A DNA stretch of 64,000 bases from Chlorops oryzae. Lineage: Eukaryota; Arthropoda; Insecta; Diptera; Chloropidae. Under the pieces are notes generated by a model. It saw nothing but the letters and a program-made list of their open reading frames with translations. It was not told the origin of the DNA and did not search any database. Position 1 is the first letter of the stretch, and each line of letters starts with the position of its first letter. The DNA lies in the NCBI GenBank assembly GCA_020466095.1, contig CM035807.1:19755985-19819984 (forward strand), in the 5' to 3' direction. This document shows positions 9,948-22,100 of the stretch, one piece after another. Position numbers and translations under genes: made by a program.

Positions 9948-12900
9948 ATGTCACCTCCAGTGATTCGTCGCATTCTTCTTGCTGCATGTTTTATTATATG
10001 TGTAAGACTTGAACATGTCGACTGTATTCCGCGAAATTTTGGGAATTTGGGACATGATCAATATGGTGTCAAATATTTGGATGATGAGGATTTCAGCTTT
10101 GGATCGACAAATCAAGGCCGTCCACCGTTTCCTGGCAGGCGTCCTCAAGCAATTAATCGGCTACCGAACACAACAGAGCCTATTCACTATGATATCGAAA
10201 TTAGCACCCTGATTCACGCTGGAAAACGCGATTTTTATGGAAATGTCAGCATTCAGGTGCAAATTATCCAAAATACGAATCAAATCGTCCTAAATTCGTT
10301 GGGTTTAACCATCGCAAAAGCAACAATATTAAGACAAAATGAGAACAAAGTATACCAGATGACATACGATTTTCAAACCGAAACACAAACCTTAAAACTA
10401 AAGCCCATTTCTGGAAATATAGAATTTAAAACGGACGAAATTTTAATAATACGCATAGAGTATAACGCCACATTGCGAGAAGATATGAACGGCTTTTATG
10501 TTTCAACTTATAAAGACAACGATAAGAATGACCGGTAAGCTAAAAAAATGCAATGTTTTTACAAAGGGACTAATTTTTTTGCTTTAGCTACTTAGCGACA
10601 ACGCAGTTCGAAAGCACAAGTGCACGTTTTGCTTTTCCTTGCTTCGATGAACCATCGAGGCGCGCAACATTTGCAATAACCATTAAACATGATCCTTCGT
10701 ATTTTGCCCTGTCCAATATGCCTGAGGATACAAATAGAAGCTCGCAAGTCTCCCATTTCATTGCCACCGATCAAAGTAAAATTGATTAGACATTTTTTTT
10801 TACAGAGCTGGAATAACCGTTTTTCAGCGGACACTCAAAATGCCGACGTATCTTGTCGCATTCATCGTTTCCGATTTCAAGTCCACGGGCAGCGAAATTG
10901 ACTCCATACCTCACCGAATTTTTTCACGACCAGGCACGGAGTATTATCAGAGATTTGCATTAAATACTAGTATGGAAGTCCTTAAAAGCCTTTCGGAATA
11001 TTTCGGTGTCAGATATGATATGCCAAAAATGGACCACGTTGCGTTGCCTGATTTCGCTTCTGAAGCAATGGAAAATTGGGGATTATGCACCTATCAAGAG
11101 CGTTTTTTGCTCTTCAACAACCACAGCTCAACTCTACATGAACAATTTAAGATTGCCAATACAATTGCACATGAGCTAGTTCATCAATGGTTTGGGAATC
11201 ACATAACTATAAAATGGTGGGATACATTGTGGCTCAAAGAGGGTTTCGCTACCCTGTATGCTTATGAAATTATTCAGAAGGTAAATTTATGTTGTAACAA
11301 AATGTCTGTACACCACACTCTGCGTCAAGGTTATATTTTATTTGTGCGTCAATGTGAAGCGTCCAGAAGTACTCGATATACATCAGATGTAGCCATTTCC
11401 TACTGTCCGTCCATCTTTCTGCCTAGTTTTGTTATTGAAGGATTTTGTTTTGGGGATTTGTTTGAATAATAAAGGAAGATGAATATGGAAGAGTTCAGAG
11501 ATTGACATGCCGGTCTTAACCTATAAACCTTTAAACCTGGGCGATCTATGTACATATGGGCGTTTCGGGTATCATATCATGGTGGTCTGATCGAAACATC
11601 ATTACATGTTTTTGCAGATTTATCCGGAATGGAATTATGCACATCAGTTCTATATAGAAGTTCAAAGATTTATAAATCGTGATAGCTTGCAATCATCTCG
11701 GCCAATGACCTATAGGGTTGAGAGTCCAGTTGAAATACGTAAACAGTATGATTTCGTAAGTTATATAAAAGCAGCAACGATGATTTCTATGTGGCAGAAT
11801 GCTTTGGGTGATGAAATTTTTCGTCAAGGCCTCCATAATTTTTTAGAACGCAAGTACGCCTTTTCTTAACTTTCAGGAACTTTAAGTATCTATCACTTCT
11901 TTGGTTTCTTTCATTTTTCTTTGGCAAACATAGCAAATTGGGCGCCGCAACGGAAAGTGATTTTTTTGATGCAATGGAAATGGCAGTTCAAGAAAATGGC
12001 ATTTCAAATCCAGAAAATATTACAACGATGATGTCAACTTGGACAAAGTATCCCGGACATCCAATTTTATTTGTCAAGCGAAACTACGACGACGGTTCAC
12101 TTATTATATACCAAAAACGCTTTTACTTCAATGCCACCTTAAACGCTAGACATCATTGGCATATTCCGATCAATTTCGCAACAAAATCGAATCCTGATTA
12201 CAACTCTACTACAGCCTTGTTCGTGATGGCCAGTAGTGAGCAGGCTATTGAACCTAATGTTCCAAACGATGATTGGATTCTTTTCAACAAACAAGGGACT
12301 GCACTGTATCGCGTGAACTACGACGATAGAAACTGGGATCTTTTGACTCAAGCCCTAAAAGAAAATCCGAGTCAATTTCATAACATCAATAGGGGTCAAA
12401 TGTTGGATGACGCTTATAGGTTCGCTATAACTAAACGGTTAAATCACGCCATTGTAATGGAGCTAATTACGTATTTGCCTAAAGAGACACATAATTTTCC
12501 GTGGTCCATGGCAAAAATCATTCTTCTGGATATGAACAGATTTTTGAAACACCACGAGAAATACAAGTCTTTTAAAGAGTTTGTCACAAACCTAGTGAGT
12601 GGTATATATGAAAAAGTAGGAGTAAATGAAGATCCAAGTGAAAGTGTCCATCAGAAGCTTCTACGCGTTAATATTCTACAGTTGGCTTGCACTATCGGCA
12701 TGCAACAATGCCTCAACGACACGAAAAGAAAACTTATTGATTACACGCGGAATGCCGTTGAAATCGAGCCCAATCTTCGAAATATCGTTTATTGTCACGG
12801 TCTTGCGGAAGCTTCCAATTATGAATTTAATTATATCTTCAATGAATTAATGGTTGCTGATAGTTGGGAGGATCGTAGAGAACTAGTTGATGCACTTGCA

Positions 12901-13481
12901 TGTGCACAGCGTAAAAAGCATCTGAGAAAATTGATTAAGAGCTCAATAAATATGACAAATAACTTTGAAGAGGACGAACGTACAAAAATCCTGGGCCTAG
13001 TATATGAAAAAGGACCAGTTGGATGGTTCGTTTGTATTGAGTTCTTGAAAAAACATTGGAAGGAATATAATAGTTTGACCGAAAGGAAATATTATGAGAC
13101 AGCTCCACTTGAAACAGATATAGATGGTATGAGTGACAACATTTTCAATAAATACCAGGAACAAAAGGTAATACCACTAAAGCTCTATACTTTCCTCTAT
13201 ATAACATTACTTTATATATTTGACAGTTAATGGAATTATTTAATATGACCACAGATTTAAATTGCGTCAAGTTTCAAATCGAGAAGACGATAAAATCAGC
13301 TGTAAAAGGAAACCAAGAATGGCTTAAAGACAACGGTGATATATTTATGAATTGGTTTCTAGAAGCTCCTCATGAGACTACGATAAGTAGGGTTCCAGAA
13401 CATAACGCCCAATTTTCGTTATTTTTCGTGTTCATTGTTGCTCTTATTGTGAAATATTATTTTGGGTGGTTAACTCGTTAA
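9948..13481 (+). CDS. M1 zinc aminopeptidase B, apparently intact, GPI-type C-terminus
   Basis: Six exons: 9948-10534, 10588-10775, 10808-11280, 11618-11853, 11934-13167 and 13227-13481, giving 990 residues in one frame. ATG 9948 is chosen over the upstream in-frame TTG because a signal peptide follows ([19 protein letters not shown]). Exon 2 has the FPCFDEP motif, exon 3 [13 protein letters not shown], then EAMENWG (11062-11076; the usual Gly of GAMEN is Glu), HELVH (11170-11184) and the distal Glu in LKEGFA. Exon 4 has the Tyr of VSYIKAA; exon 5 is the helical ERAP1_C-like domain. The tail ([14 protein letters not shown]) fits a GPI signal. As family knowledge, such enzymes cleave N-terminal residues from peptides at the cell surface, often in midgut. 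The exon 2-3 intron is only 32 bp, the weakest part of the model. Confidence 0.88.
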
Positions 13482-13600
13482 TTTAGTCGAAGTTAGTGAA
13501 GCGGTTTTTTTGAGCTTTCCAGCAATACATTATACCGAATGTAAACCATAAAATTTCATTATCATCTTTTAAGAGATCTATTAGAGGTGGTAGCATTGTG

Positions 13601-13606
13601 AATAAA
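13601..13606 (+). terminator. poly(A) signal AATAAA downstream of gene B
   Basis: AATAAA lies 120 bases after the stop codon of gene B and is followed by a T-rich tract. Confidence 0.4.
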
Positions 13607-14083
13607 TTTTTTATAACTATTTGCTTAGCCGAAAAATGTTTCCAGCTCTCGCTATTTCCTCGAAATATTTCTCCTTGGAAACAGGAATTATCGTAAGCCT
13701 AAAACTATGATGACCTTTGCTTACAAATTTTCATAATACTGGGTTTCTTTATATTTACTTCTCTAGTGTGCTTAAAACGGCAGATCTTTTTCGATTCCGA
13801 CAAGAAAACTCCCCAGTAATCGGGCTAAATAAAACGCAACAATAATCGGGATTAACCATTATGAAGTATGAACATGCTTCCATAAATACCTAAGAAGATG
13901 TTGTTGAATTCGTTCTGAGTTGTAGTGCTTGGAGCTAGCGCATCGTCGAAAACTGAACCATTTTAAGGAAGTTGGAGCAAGGCGTTTCGGCCAATCGACT
14001 TGCCATGGAATTTGGAGTTTCTTTACCTGAATAGCAATATAAAACGTCTTTTTCCCAGTGTATATGAGAACAGTAAACGGATA

Positions 14084-14146
14084 GACAGACAGACGGACAA
14101 CTATACAAACGCAATTTACCCTCGACACAGAGTGTGTATACCCGAA
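14084..14146 (+). repeat. Fragment of the dispersed GGGTATAA-type repeat
   Basis: About 60 bases carry 'cagacagacggacaa', then 'acaaacgcaatttaccctcg' and 'acacagagtgtgtatacccg', equal to the right end of the copies at 8528-9217 and 25851-26712. The middle is deleted. Confidence 0.7.
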
Positions 14147-14372
14147 AAACGGGTTAACTTTTGGGAGTGTCTACTGCTGTTTTCACGAAACTATGGCTGA
14201 ACTACTGAACCAGTGTAACTCGAAAACCGTTTGAAAGATTTCAATGAAACTTATGATTTTGGAAAACATGAGAAGCTAGTCCCCGATGGAACGATCGAAG
14301 AATTAGTTTTTTTTTTATTGATTTATGTTTTTATAACGAATTTGTATGAATAATTAACCTTGCGTAATTCTG

Positions 14373-14982
14373 CTATGCGTTGATTCCTCCGATGGGGCTT
14401 GGGACCATTGGCTGAACCGGTATGAATGCAGCCAGGGTGGCCTGTTTGTACGCCTGGGAATATACAGTTTCGACATTTTCCAGGCTCATGACGCAACCAA
14501 TCGGTGGAGGAGACCCCGTCGTCTTACTGAAGAAGGACTAGTTCGATTTTCTTTTCGTTAAGGTAAGATTTACTCTCCGAAAACGAAATGATATTTTGAC
14601 TATGATCTACCTGTGATCCGAAAGAGAGTATTCCCCGAAGTCTCGCTGGTCACCCCCAGTTCTTGCTGTTAGTTCTTCCATAATCAAGGTAATGTCACGA
14701 ACTTCTCTACGATTAGCCGCAATAAAGTTTGATTCATTGCTAACAATGGCTGTTGCTTCATTCTTCCTCATCATACATATGTGTTAACGTCAGTATTGTC
14801 TTAAATTGTGCAGTGTACATTTGATCTGCAGCAATGAGCACGGAATGGTTCGACTTATTCGTTTCAGCGGTTTTAAACCTCAGAGGCTCACCTGGTGGTA
14901 TACTGTCGTCATAGTTCATAAAGTTAGAGACAATCCAGGGATTTTCACATCCGGTCATTTTATAACATGAGTTGAGATTTTC
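14373..14982 (-). pseudogene. Two-exon gene fragment of unknown identity, with one frameshift
   Basis: On the minus strand, acceptor TTTGTGTAG precedes an open exon from 14982 down to 14611 (donor AG|GTAGAT). After an 84-bp intron a second exon starts at 14526 (acceptor CCTTCTTCAG) and ends at TAG 14375-14373. Exon phases agree: the split codon AG|T gives Ser. The first exon reads for example TGCENPWIVSNFMNYDDSIP and, after a 1-nt slip near 14757, EATAIVSNESNFIAANRREV. The second reads MSLENVETVYSQAYKQATLA and ends SPIGGINA. Composition looks coding but I recognise no family. No matching 5' exon was found. It could be a decayed gene or a captured gene piece, since it abuts the TIR element starting at 15025. 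Confidence 0.5.
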
Positions 14983-15024
14983 CTACACAAACTTGATCAC
15001 CTTGATTAATAACATAATGCTTCC

Positions 15025-15580
15025 GCGTTTCTGCCCTTTTTGTCTATTGGTTATTTTATGTTAGCTAAGGGCTCTCTCATTTCAAAATACTCACGTTTTT
15101 AAAAAATGAAAGTGCAGTTTTTCGCTTATAACTTTCACATTTGTCATCCGATTATTGAGTTCTGTGGCTTTAAATGTTCGTTACGATTCTCGCAAAAACT
15201 GGTATGCCTAATATTGGGATAACTTGCACTGGTTGCTAAGATATTGCTCGATAAGTGAGTGAAAGTAGTGAAAAATATGAGTGCAAAATGGCCCTTCTGA
15301 CCACATAGAAGCCACAATTATAGTCGTAAGGTGGTGTTTAGGCACTTAAAATTTGCGCACAGTCTCCACCTATCCACATCAGGTCTATTTGCTTGGCTAT
15401 TTTATATGGTAATTGAGTTATGGCCCGAAATATGGGGCAAAGTAGAGAAAATTGACTATTTTCACATTTTGGGCCATATCTCGGAAACGCTTCTTAAATC
15501 CATCAAACCATTGACCTTTTTCGAATGAGGGAGCCCTAAGCTAACATAAAATAACCAATAGAAAAAAAGGGCAGAAACGC
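15025..15580. mobile_element. TIR (fold-back) element, about 556 bp
   Basis: The left end starts 'gcgtttctgccctttttgtc' and continues through 'tattggttattttatgttag'. The right end, 15515-15580, is its reverse complement over roughly 65 bases with few mismatches. No coding capacity is seen between them. The length and structure fit a non-autonomous DNA transposon. Target duplications could not be defined confidently, and the superfamily is unassigned. Confidence 0.75.
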
Positions 15581-15948
15581 TGTAGCATTGTGTAATTGTT
15601 CAATATACCACTCTGGAAAATATAAGCACTTAAGCACTCTTTCCCTGGACACGCCACTGTGGGCGTATCAAATATTTTGATTTAAGGATAAGTAAATTTT
15701 ATACTATTGTATATTGAAGACCTTAAGTGAGGGGGATTTTTCATACTGTGGTTACGCATGACAAGGATAGCAATATAACCTAAAACTATATCAAAGCCTA
15801 AGCCAAAAAATTTATTTAAAAAATGTAAAGTTCACGGAAAATAGCTACAGGTCATCGCTTATCGGTTCTATGTCTATGTATCCGGTTCGGTTGTTCAGCT
15901 CAGAAAGAGACAAAAGTATGAGTAAAACATGTGAAATAAGAGACCACA

Positions 15949-16024
15949 AACCATCAAACCAATGACCTTTTTGAAATGAGGGAGCCCTAAGCTAACATAA
16001 AATAACCAATAGAAAAAAAGGGCA
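15949..16024. repeat. Solo arm of the same TIR element
   Basis: This segment ('gagggagccctaagctaaca' then 'taaaataaccaatagaaaaa') is a direct repeat of the right arm of the element at 15025-15580, extending outwards to 'catcaaaccaatgac'. Both arms are followed by 'gtagcattgtgtaat', so a larger unit was probably duplicated. Confidence 0.75.
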
Positions 16025-16978
16025 TGAAAAAAAATTTGTTTTTGTAGCATTGTGTAATATACCTATAGCCTATAGATGTTAATCTTTTAACCGTTATCCT
16101 GTATTTCAAGAATATGTAAAAAATTTACACTCATGGCATCAAAAAGGTATTAATCTCAGAGTGAACGTTACAGGTAAATTTATTGCAATTCGAGCATTCT
16201 GTTGAATATTTTGCACTATTTCAATTACGAAAATTTGAACAAAAGATTGGTTTTATAAATAATACGACATACAAATGGTGTGGGCAATTTTATCCCATGT
16301 ATACAGGGCAAGGGTTAAATCGAAATTTTTGTATATCTCAAAGTTTGCTAGATGCAAACCAAATTCTTTGATTCGAATTCTTAATCAATTAGATTCGTCG
16401 AAAATAGTTTATAAGCACGCCCAGACCATAGCGGCCTACCAGGCAGACGAGTTGAAGGACCCCTTGAACGCTTTTGTGAATAATATATTCTATTAAGAAG
16501 CTTACTGTGCCTCTGAACGCCAGGCTCCCCAGCATCCTTCAATTTATTATGTTAAAAGAATGATTCCTACTGAGAACCTCGTACACTTGTAATGCTTATA
16601 AAAATACTTATAAAAATAAATAGCTACATTTTACGAAATCAAAGTGAACTTTCGACATGGATAATCTGCACAATTCATTAATTATCCAGTTAAAACGAAC
16701 TATTCGATTGAGTTACATTAAATAAATACGTTATTGCTTTTGCACTAAGAAGATAGGATTATATAAAAATATCGCACTTTTGAAGGGTTGATTATAATAG
16801 TAAAGATCCAACTTTAAACCATAGAAAATCTGCTTTTAATCCACAAAATGGCGAATAATCATGAATATGCTATACGTTTGTCTACTCTATGACCGTGACG
16901 CATGATGCAAAGAGAGCAAAATAGCACCACTTCGGGTACCACTATTTTGTAGCATTCGTATTGTTGTTGTTTCGCATG

Positions 16979-17190
16979 CTAAAGCAAAGCTGTGACGTTG
17001 GGCTTAGCCCCGAACAGTTGAAGTCTCGTTCTAGCAAAAGCTGGGCAGTGGCAAAAGATGTGCTCGACTGTTTCTTTTGCCCCAGGTTCAGAGCATCTTC
17101 TACATTCGTCGGAGTCTGCCAGATTCAACTTAAGCGCATGAGCGCGTAGGAGACTGTGACCGGTTAAAATACCTAAAATAGATCTTCAGT
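16979..17190 (-). mobile_element. Non-LTR retrotransposon (LINE) remnant, ORF2 3' end
   Basis: The minus strand reads HSLLRAHALKLNLADSDECR, then CSEPGAKETVEHIFCHCPAF and a stop at 16979-16981. This C-x2-C ... ETxEH ... C-x-CPA arrangement is the cysteine-rich C-terminus of jockey/R1-like LINE reverse transcriptases. An in-frame TGA upstream and the absence of the rest of the element show it is dead. Confidence 0.75.
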
Positions 17191-17419
17191 CTGTACGAGA
17201 GAGTGTAAGAATATAGTCAGTGTAGTTTTTGTTGAAGGTGGGCCAGAGGCACGGTAGTACTACTCGCTCGTACTTTCCCTGCCAATGCATTGAACTTTAA
17301 AATTTTACTCTGAGGTGCCATTCAAAAATCGACAGTCGCGTTTGAATTAGTGCAGAAGTGGAGGCAACAGGACCAACTCAGTGAATTTGCTATAGTACGT
17401 TGATAGATGGGGGACCGGC

Positions 17420-17520
17420 CCGAGCTGTCGTAGCTCACAACGTAGCGCGTGCACCCCACGATCCGAAGGACCCAGGTTCAATTTCCGGACCAAGCGAACG
17501 CCGAAACTTTTTTTTTTTTT
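17420..17520 (+). repeat. tRNA-derived Pol III unit (SINE head or tRNA pseudogene)
   Basis: 'tagctcacaacgtagcgcg' resembles a tRNA D-arm / A box and 'ggttcaatttccgg' a B box, about 32 bases apart as in tRNA genes. A run of 13 T begins around 17508, a Pol III terminator. The T-arm departs from consensus, so a functional tRNA is unlikely. Confidence 0.6.
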
Positions 17521-17710
17521 CTAATTATTAGTAAACATTGGAATCCTTAGAGGAATAAAAAGAAAATATATAAAAAAGTAAGGTTTCAAATTGGCTGGAA
17601 ATGTTGAGCAAATTCGTCCGCAAATTTGTGAGTCAGCAATGGTGAAGACTTCTTTTTCAATCAAATTTTTTGAGTTTTTCGAATATAACCATTCTTCCAC
17701 ATTTTATCGC

Positions 17711-17782
17711 CTGCGACAGGAATCGAACTCGAGCCCTTTATATTGCCATGCGAATACGCTTTCACTACGCCACAGACTTAGA
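17711..17782 (-). repeat. tRNA-derived Pol III unit, minus strand
   Basis: On the minus strand 'tggcgtagtgaaagc' matches an A box and 'gagttcgattcctg' a B box, with tRNA-like spacing. A 7-bp acceptor-like stem (GTCTGTG with CGCAGGC, two G-U pairs) can form, but the T-stem is mispaired. This suggests a SINE head or degenerate tRNA copy rather than a working tRNA gene. Confidence 0.55.
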
Positions 17783-17789
17783 TATCTGA

Positions 17790-18280
17790 CTCAAGCGCAG
17801 CAAACATATTAGATTTATGTGTGGGCAAAATTGAACTGCAGATGCCTCGTTGAATATGCCACTAGTTAGTTTCTACTGTCCGTGTCTCTACTCGCGTACT
17901 AGTTCTTTTTCCTATACTCGAGAACTACTCGCTAGGGCCCAATTGTCCCCGCTCTTCCTACAGGGTTAGCTTACAACATTTATCCCACGACACCTAAAGG
18001 CTCTTTTCTCATGGCATTTGGGCTTGAAAACATGATCAAAAAAATATTTAAAATAACATTTTTTTTTTGCATTTAAATGTCCTGAGAAAAACAACAACAA
18101 AATTATTTTTAAGGCAGTGCTACCAGCGCCGTTTCTAGAGTCGATTAATCCGTATAGGCAGTGGCGTGTTCAGAGAAAGAGTGATTTGTTAGTGCTTATA
18201 TTTCCCACAGTAGTATATTGAAAAATTAAAAGACGTTAACCCAAAAAAAAGAAATTTGGGGGTGGCTAGAGGAAGTTTGG
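17790..18280. other. Intergenic, no gene seen
   Basis: The sequence between the Pol III unit and the dispersed repeat at 18281 shows no open frame of interest and no recognisable element. Confidence 0.4.
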
Positions 18281-18455
18281 AGAGTTGTGGACCAAAAACC
18301 CCAAAAATCCGAAAAATTCATGGCGTCCGATTTCGATGAAAATTTATATATCTATAGAATAAGTGAAAAATTCTAAGAATTTTAGCACTAAAAATTTGTT
18401 TTCAAAAACTAGTCCTTTTTGGACCAGTTTGGAACTAGACCAAAACTAGACTCGT
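18281..18455 (+). repeat. Dispersed repeat shared with 53145-53335
   Basis: The stretch around 'gaccaaaaaccccaaaaatc', 'cgatttcgatgaaaatttat' and 'agaataagtgaaaaattcta', ending 'aactagactcg', recurs in the same orientation near 53.2 kb with about 80-90 percent identity by eye. No open frame is present. Confidence 0.7.
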
Positions 18456-18805
18456 TGTAATCCGTTTCTTAATTTTTAACCCGTTCGCAGCTATACGTAA
18501 ACAATTGACTACGAATAATCACATTCATGTACGAAATTCAACGTAATCGGTATGCACAAGCTTCTGTCAAGCCAATAAAAATCGCAATGACTAAGGAGCT
18601 CGATGAACCATTTGCCTTCCTCAAATCTGAAATAAAGTGCATTGTTCGATCTTTACTTTATTTTCGTTGCATTCACACAATCTACGGTCAACAAAAATTG
18701 TTCGAAGCCGTCTTTATTCCATTTCCATTTACTGGATTAATCATCCAACTAAAAGCCTTGGCGACAATCTCCGCAATGCTTTCACCTTATTCCAAAAAAA
18801 TCGAT

Positions 18806-18925
18806 ACAAAACTTTGAAGATTTCAAGCAGAGTGAGCTTTGATATATGCATTTTAATGGGGCTTCAAAATATAAATCTTGCTTAGTTCTCGATTAGAAAA
18901 ACTTTTCCAGCATATATATTTTTAT
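18806..18925 (+). promoter_or_regulatory. Upstream module shared by genes A, B and C (C copy)
   Basis: 'aaaactttgaagatttcaag' and 'cagagtgagctttgatata', followed by 'tagttctcgattagaaa', match the blocks upstream of A and B at a similar distance from the ATG (about 200-300 bases). Confidence 0.4.
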
Positions 18926-19125
18926 ATTTTTTTTTTTATATGTATTATTTTATTAAGAAATCTCTCTTCGATGAAATTTTCGGTTTAATTGTGCAAATTT
19001 TTGGGTTGGAAAGATTTTGTATATATATGTCGCACATTCGTTCCAGTTGAATTGGATTGCGATCTAAAAATTTGGTTAGGCTAATTTTTGATAGCTGGAA
19101 AGTCAGAGTTTGATTGCGGTTGGTG

Positions 19126-22100
19126 ATGTCACGTCCAGCTCTGCGTCGCATTCTTCTTGTTGCATGTTTTATTATATGTGTCAGACTCGAACATGTCGAG
19201 AGTATTCCGCCAAACTTTGGGAATTTGGAACATGATCATTATAGTGTCAAATATTTGGATGATGAGATTTTCGGTTCTGGATCTACTGGGAAACAAATGC
19301 CATTCCATTACGGGTCCACTCCTGCCGTCAATCCGAGATTACCGAATGAAACAGAGCCCATTCACTATGATATCGAAATAAGCACCATGATTCACACTGG
19401 AAGACGCGATTTTTATGGAAATGTCAGCATTGAGGTGAAAGTTACTGCAAATACGAAGGCAGTCGTACTGCATTCGGCGAATTTAGTCATTTTCAATTTA
19501 GAAGTAGTGAAAGAAAAACAACCCCTCCGAATTTCGTACACTCAAGATTTCTCTTTACAACAAATAACTATAAGATTATCCAATCCGCGGTTAAGATTTT
19601 GGGAGGATGATCTTCTGACGATTTCCATTCAGTATAACGGTACATTGCGAGGAGATATGAAGGGCTTTTATGTTTCAACTTATAAAGACAAGGACAATAA
19701 TGACCGGTAAGCTTCAAAAATGCAAAGTTTTTTACAAGATACTAAATTTTTTGCTTTAGCTACTTAGCGACAACGCAGTTCGAAAGCACAAGTGCACGTT
19801 TTGCTTTTCCTTGCTTTGATGAACCATCGAGGCGCGCAACATTTGCAATAACCATTAAACATGATCCTTCGTATTTTGCCCTGTCCAATATGCCTGAGGA
19901 TTCAAATAGAAGCTCGCAAGTCTCCCATTTCATTGCCACCGATCAAAGTAAAATTGATTAGAAATTTTTTTTTTACAGAGCTGGAATAACCGTTTTTCAG
20001 CGGTCACTCAAAATGCCGACGTATCTTGTCGCATTCATCGTTTCTGATTTCAAGTCCACGGGCAGCGAAATTGACTCCATACCTCACAGAATCTTTTCAC
20101 GATCAGGCACAGAGCATAATCAGAGATTTGCATTAAATACTAGTATGGAAGTCCTTAAAAGCCTTTCGGAATATTTCGGTGTCAGATATGCTATGCCGAA
20201 AATGGACCTCGTTGCGGTGCCTGATTTTTTTGCTGGAGCAATGGAAAATTGGGGATTATGCACCTTTCAAGAGCGCTTTCTGCTCTTCAACAACCACAGC
20301 TCAACTATACATGAACAATTTAAGATTGCCAATATAATTGCACATGAGCTAGTTCATCAATGGTTTGGGAATCACGTAACTATAAAATGGTGGGATACAT
20401 TGTGGCTCAAAGAGGGTTTCGCTACCCTGTATTCCTATGAAATTATTGAGAAGGTAAATTTATGTTGTAACAAAATGTCTGTACACCACACTCTGCGTCA
20501 AGGTTATATTTTATTTGTGCGTCAATGTGAAACGTCCAGAAGTACTCGATATACATCAGATGTAGCCATTTCCTACCGTCCGTCCATCTTTCTGAAGAGT
20601 TTTGTTTTGGGTTTTTTTTTTAAATAATAAAGGAAAATGAATATGGAAGAGTTCAAAGATTGACATGCCGGTCCTAACCTATAAACCTTTAAATCTAAAA
20701 AGCATAGGGAAATCGAAAGAAAGTCGGCCAATGCCTGCCATGATCACAACGAAAAACTATAACGAAAATTTATTATTGGGCGATATATGTACAATGTACA
20801 TATGGGCGTTTCGGGTATCACATTATCAAGGTGATCTGATCATAACATCCTTACTTATTTGTATAGATTTATCCGGAATGGGATAGTGCGCACTATTTCT
20901 GCATGGACGTTCGGAGTTTAATGATCGAGGATGCTACAGAATCATCTCGGCCAATGACCTATTATGTTGCGTCTCCAAGGGAAATAGATATGCAGTATGA
21001 CCACATAAGTTATACAAAAGCTGCAATGATGCTTTCGACGTGGCAGCATGCGCTGGGTATTGAAGTTTTCAAAAAAGTCTTGAACAGCTATTTAAGAAAG
21101 AAGTACGCCTTTTCTAAACTTTCAAGAACTTTAAATATTTATCACTGTTTTACTTTCTTTGATTCTATTTCCGCGATCTTAGCCAATTCGGGGCCGCAAC
21201 GGGTGCTGATTTTTTTCGTCAAGTAAAAGAGGTAAATCAAGAAACTTCCAGTTTACGCATTAAAGATATTGCAAATGCGATGTCCTCTTGGACTAATCAG
21301 GCCGGATACCCGATTTTATTTGTCAAGCGAATCTACAACGGTACAATAATTTTATACCAAAAACGATTTTACTTAAATGCCACTTTAAAAAGTAAAGAGC
21401 TTTGGCATATTCCGATCAATTTCGCCACAAAATCGAATCCTGGTTACAACTCTACTAGAGCCATGCTCGTGATGGCCAGTAGTGAGCAGGCTATTGAACC
21501 TAATGTTCCAAACGACGATTGGATTCTTTTCAACAAAAAAGGGACTGCACTGTATCGCGTGAACTACGACGATAGAAACTGGGCTCTTTTGACTCAAGCC
21601 CTAAAAGAAAATCCGAGTCAATTTCATAACATCAATAGAGGTCAAATGTTGGATGACGCTTATAGGTTCGCTATAACTAAACGGTTAAATCACGCCATTG
21701 TAATGGAGCTAATTACGTATTTGCCTAAAGAGACACATAATTTTCCGTGGTCCATGGCAAAAATCATTCTTCTGGATATGAACAGATTTTTGAAACACCA
21801 TGAGAAATACAAGTCTTTTAAGGAGTTTGTCATAAACCTAGTGAGTGGTATATATAAGAAAGTAGGAGTAAACGAAGATCCAAGTGAAAGTGTCCATCAG
21901 AAACTTCTACGCATTAACATTCTACAGTTGGCTTGCACTATCGGCATGCAACAATGCCTCAACGACACGAAAAGAAAACTTATCGATTACACGCGGAATG
22001 CCGTTGAAATCGAGCCCAATCTTCGAAAAATCGTTTATTGTCATGGTCTTGCGCATGCTTTTCATTACGACTTTAATTTTATGTTAAATGAATTTATGAA

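Noticed and set aside
17711..17782. Functional tRNA gene on the minus strand
   Set aside because: The T-stem pairing fails and the D-arm is degenerate; treated as tRNA-derived repeat.
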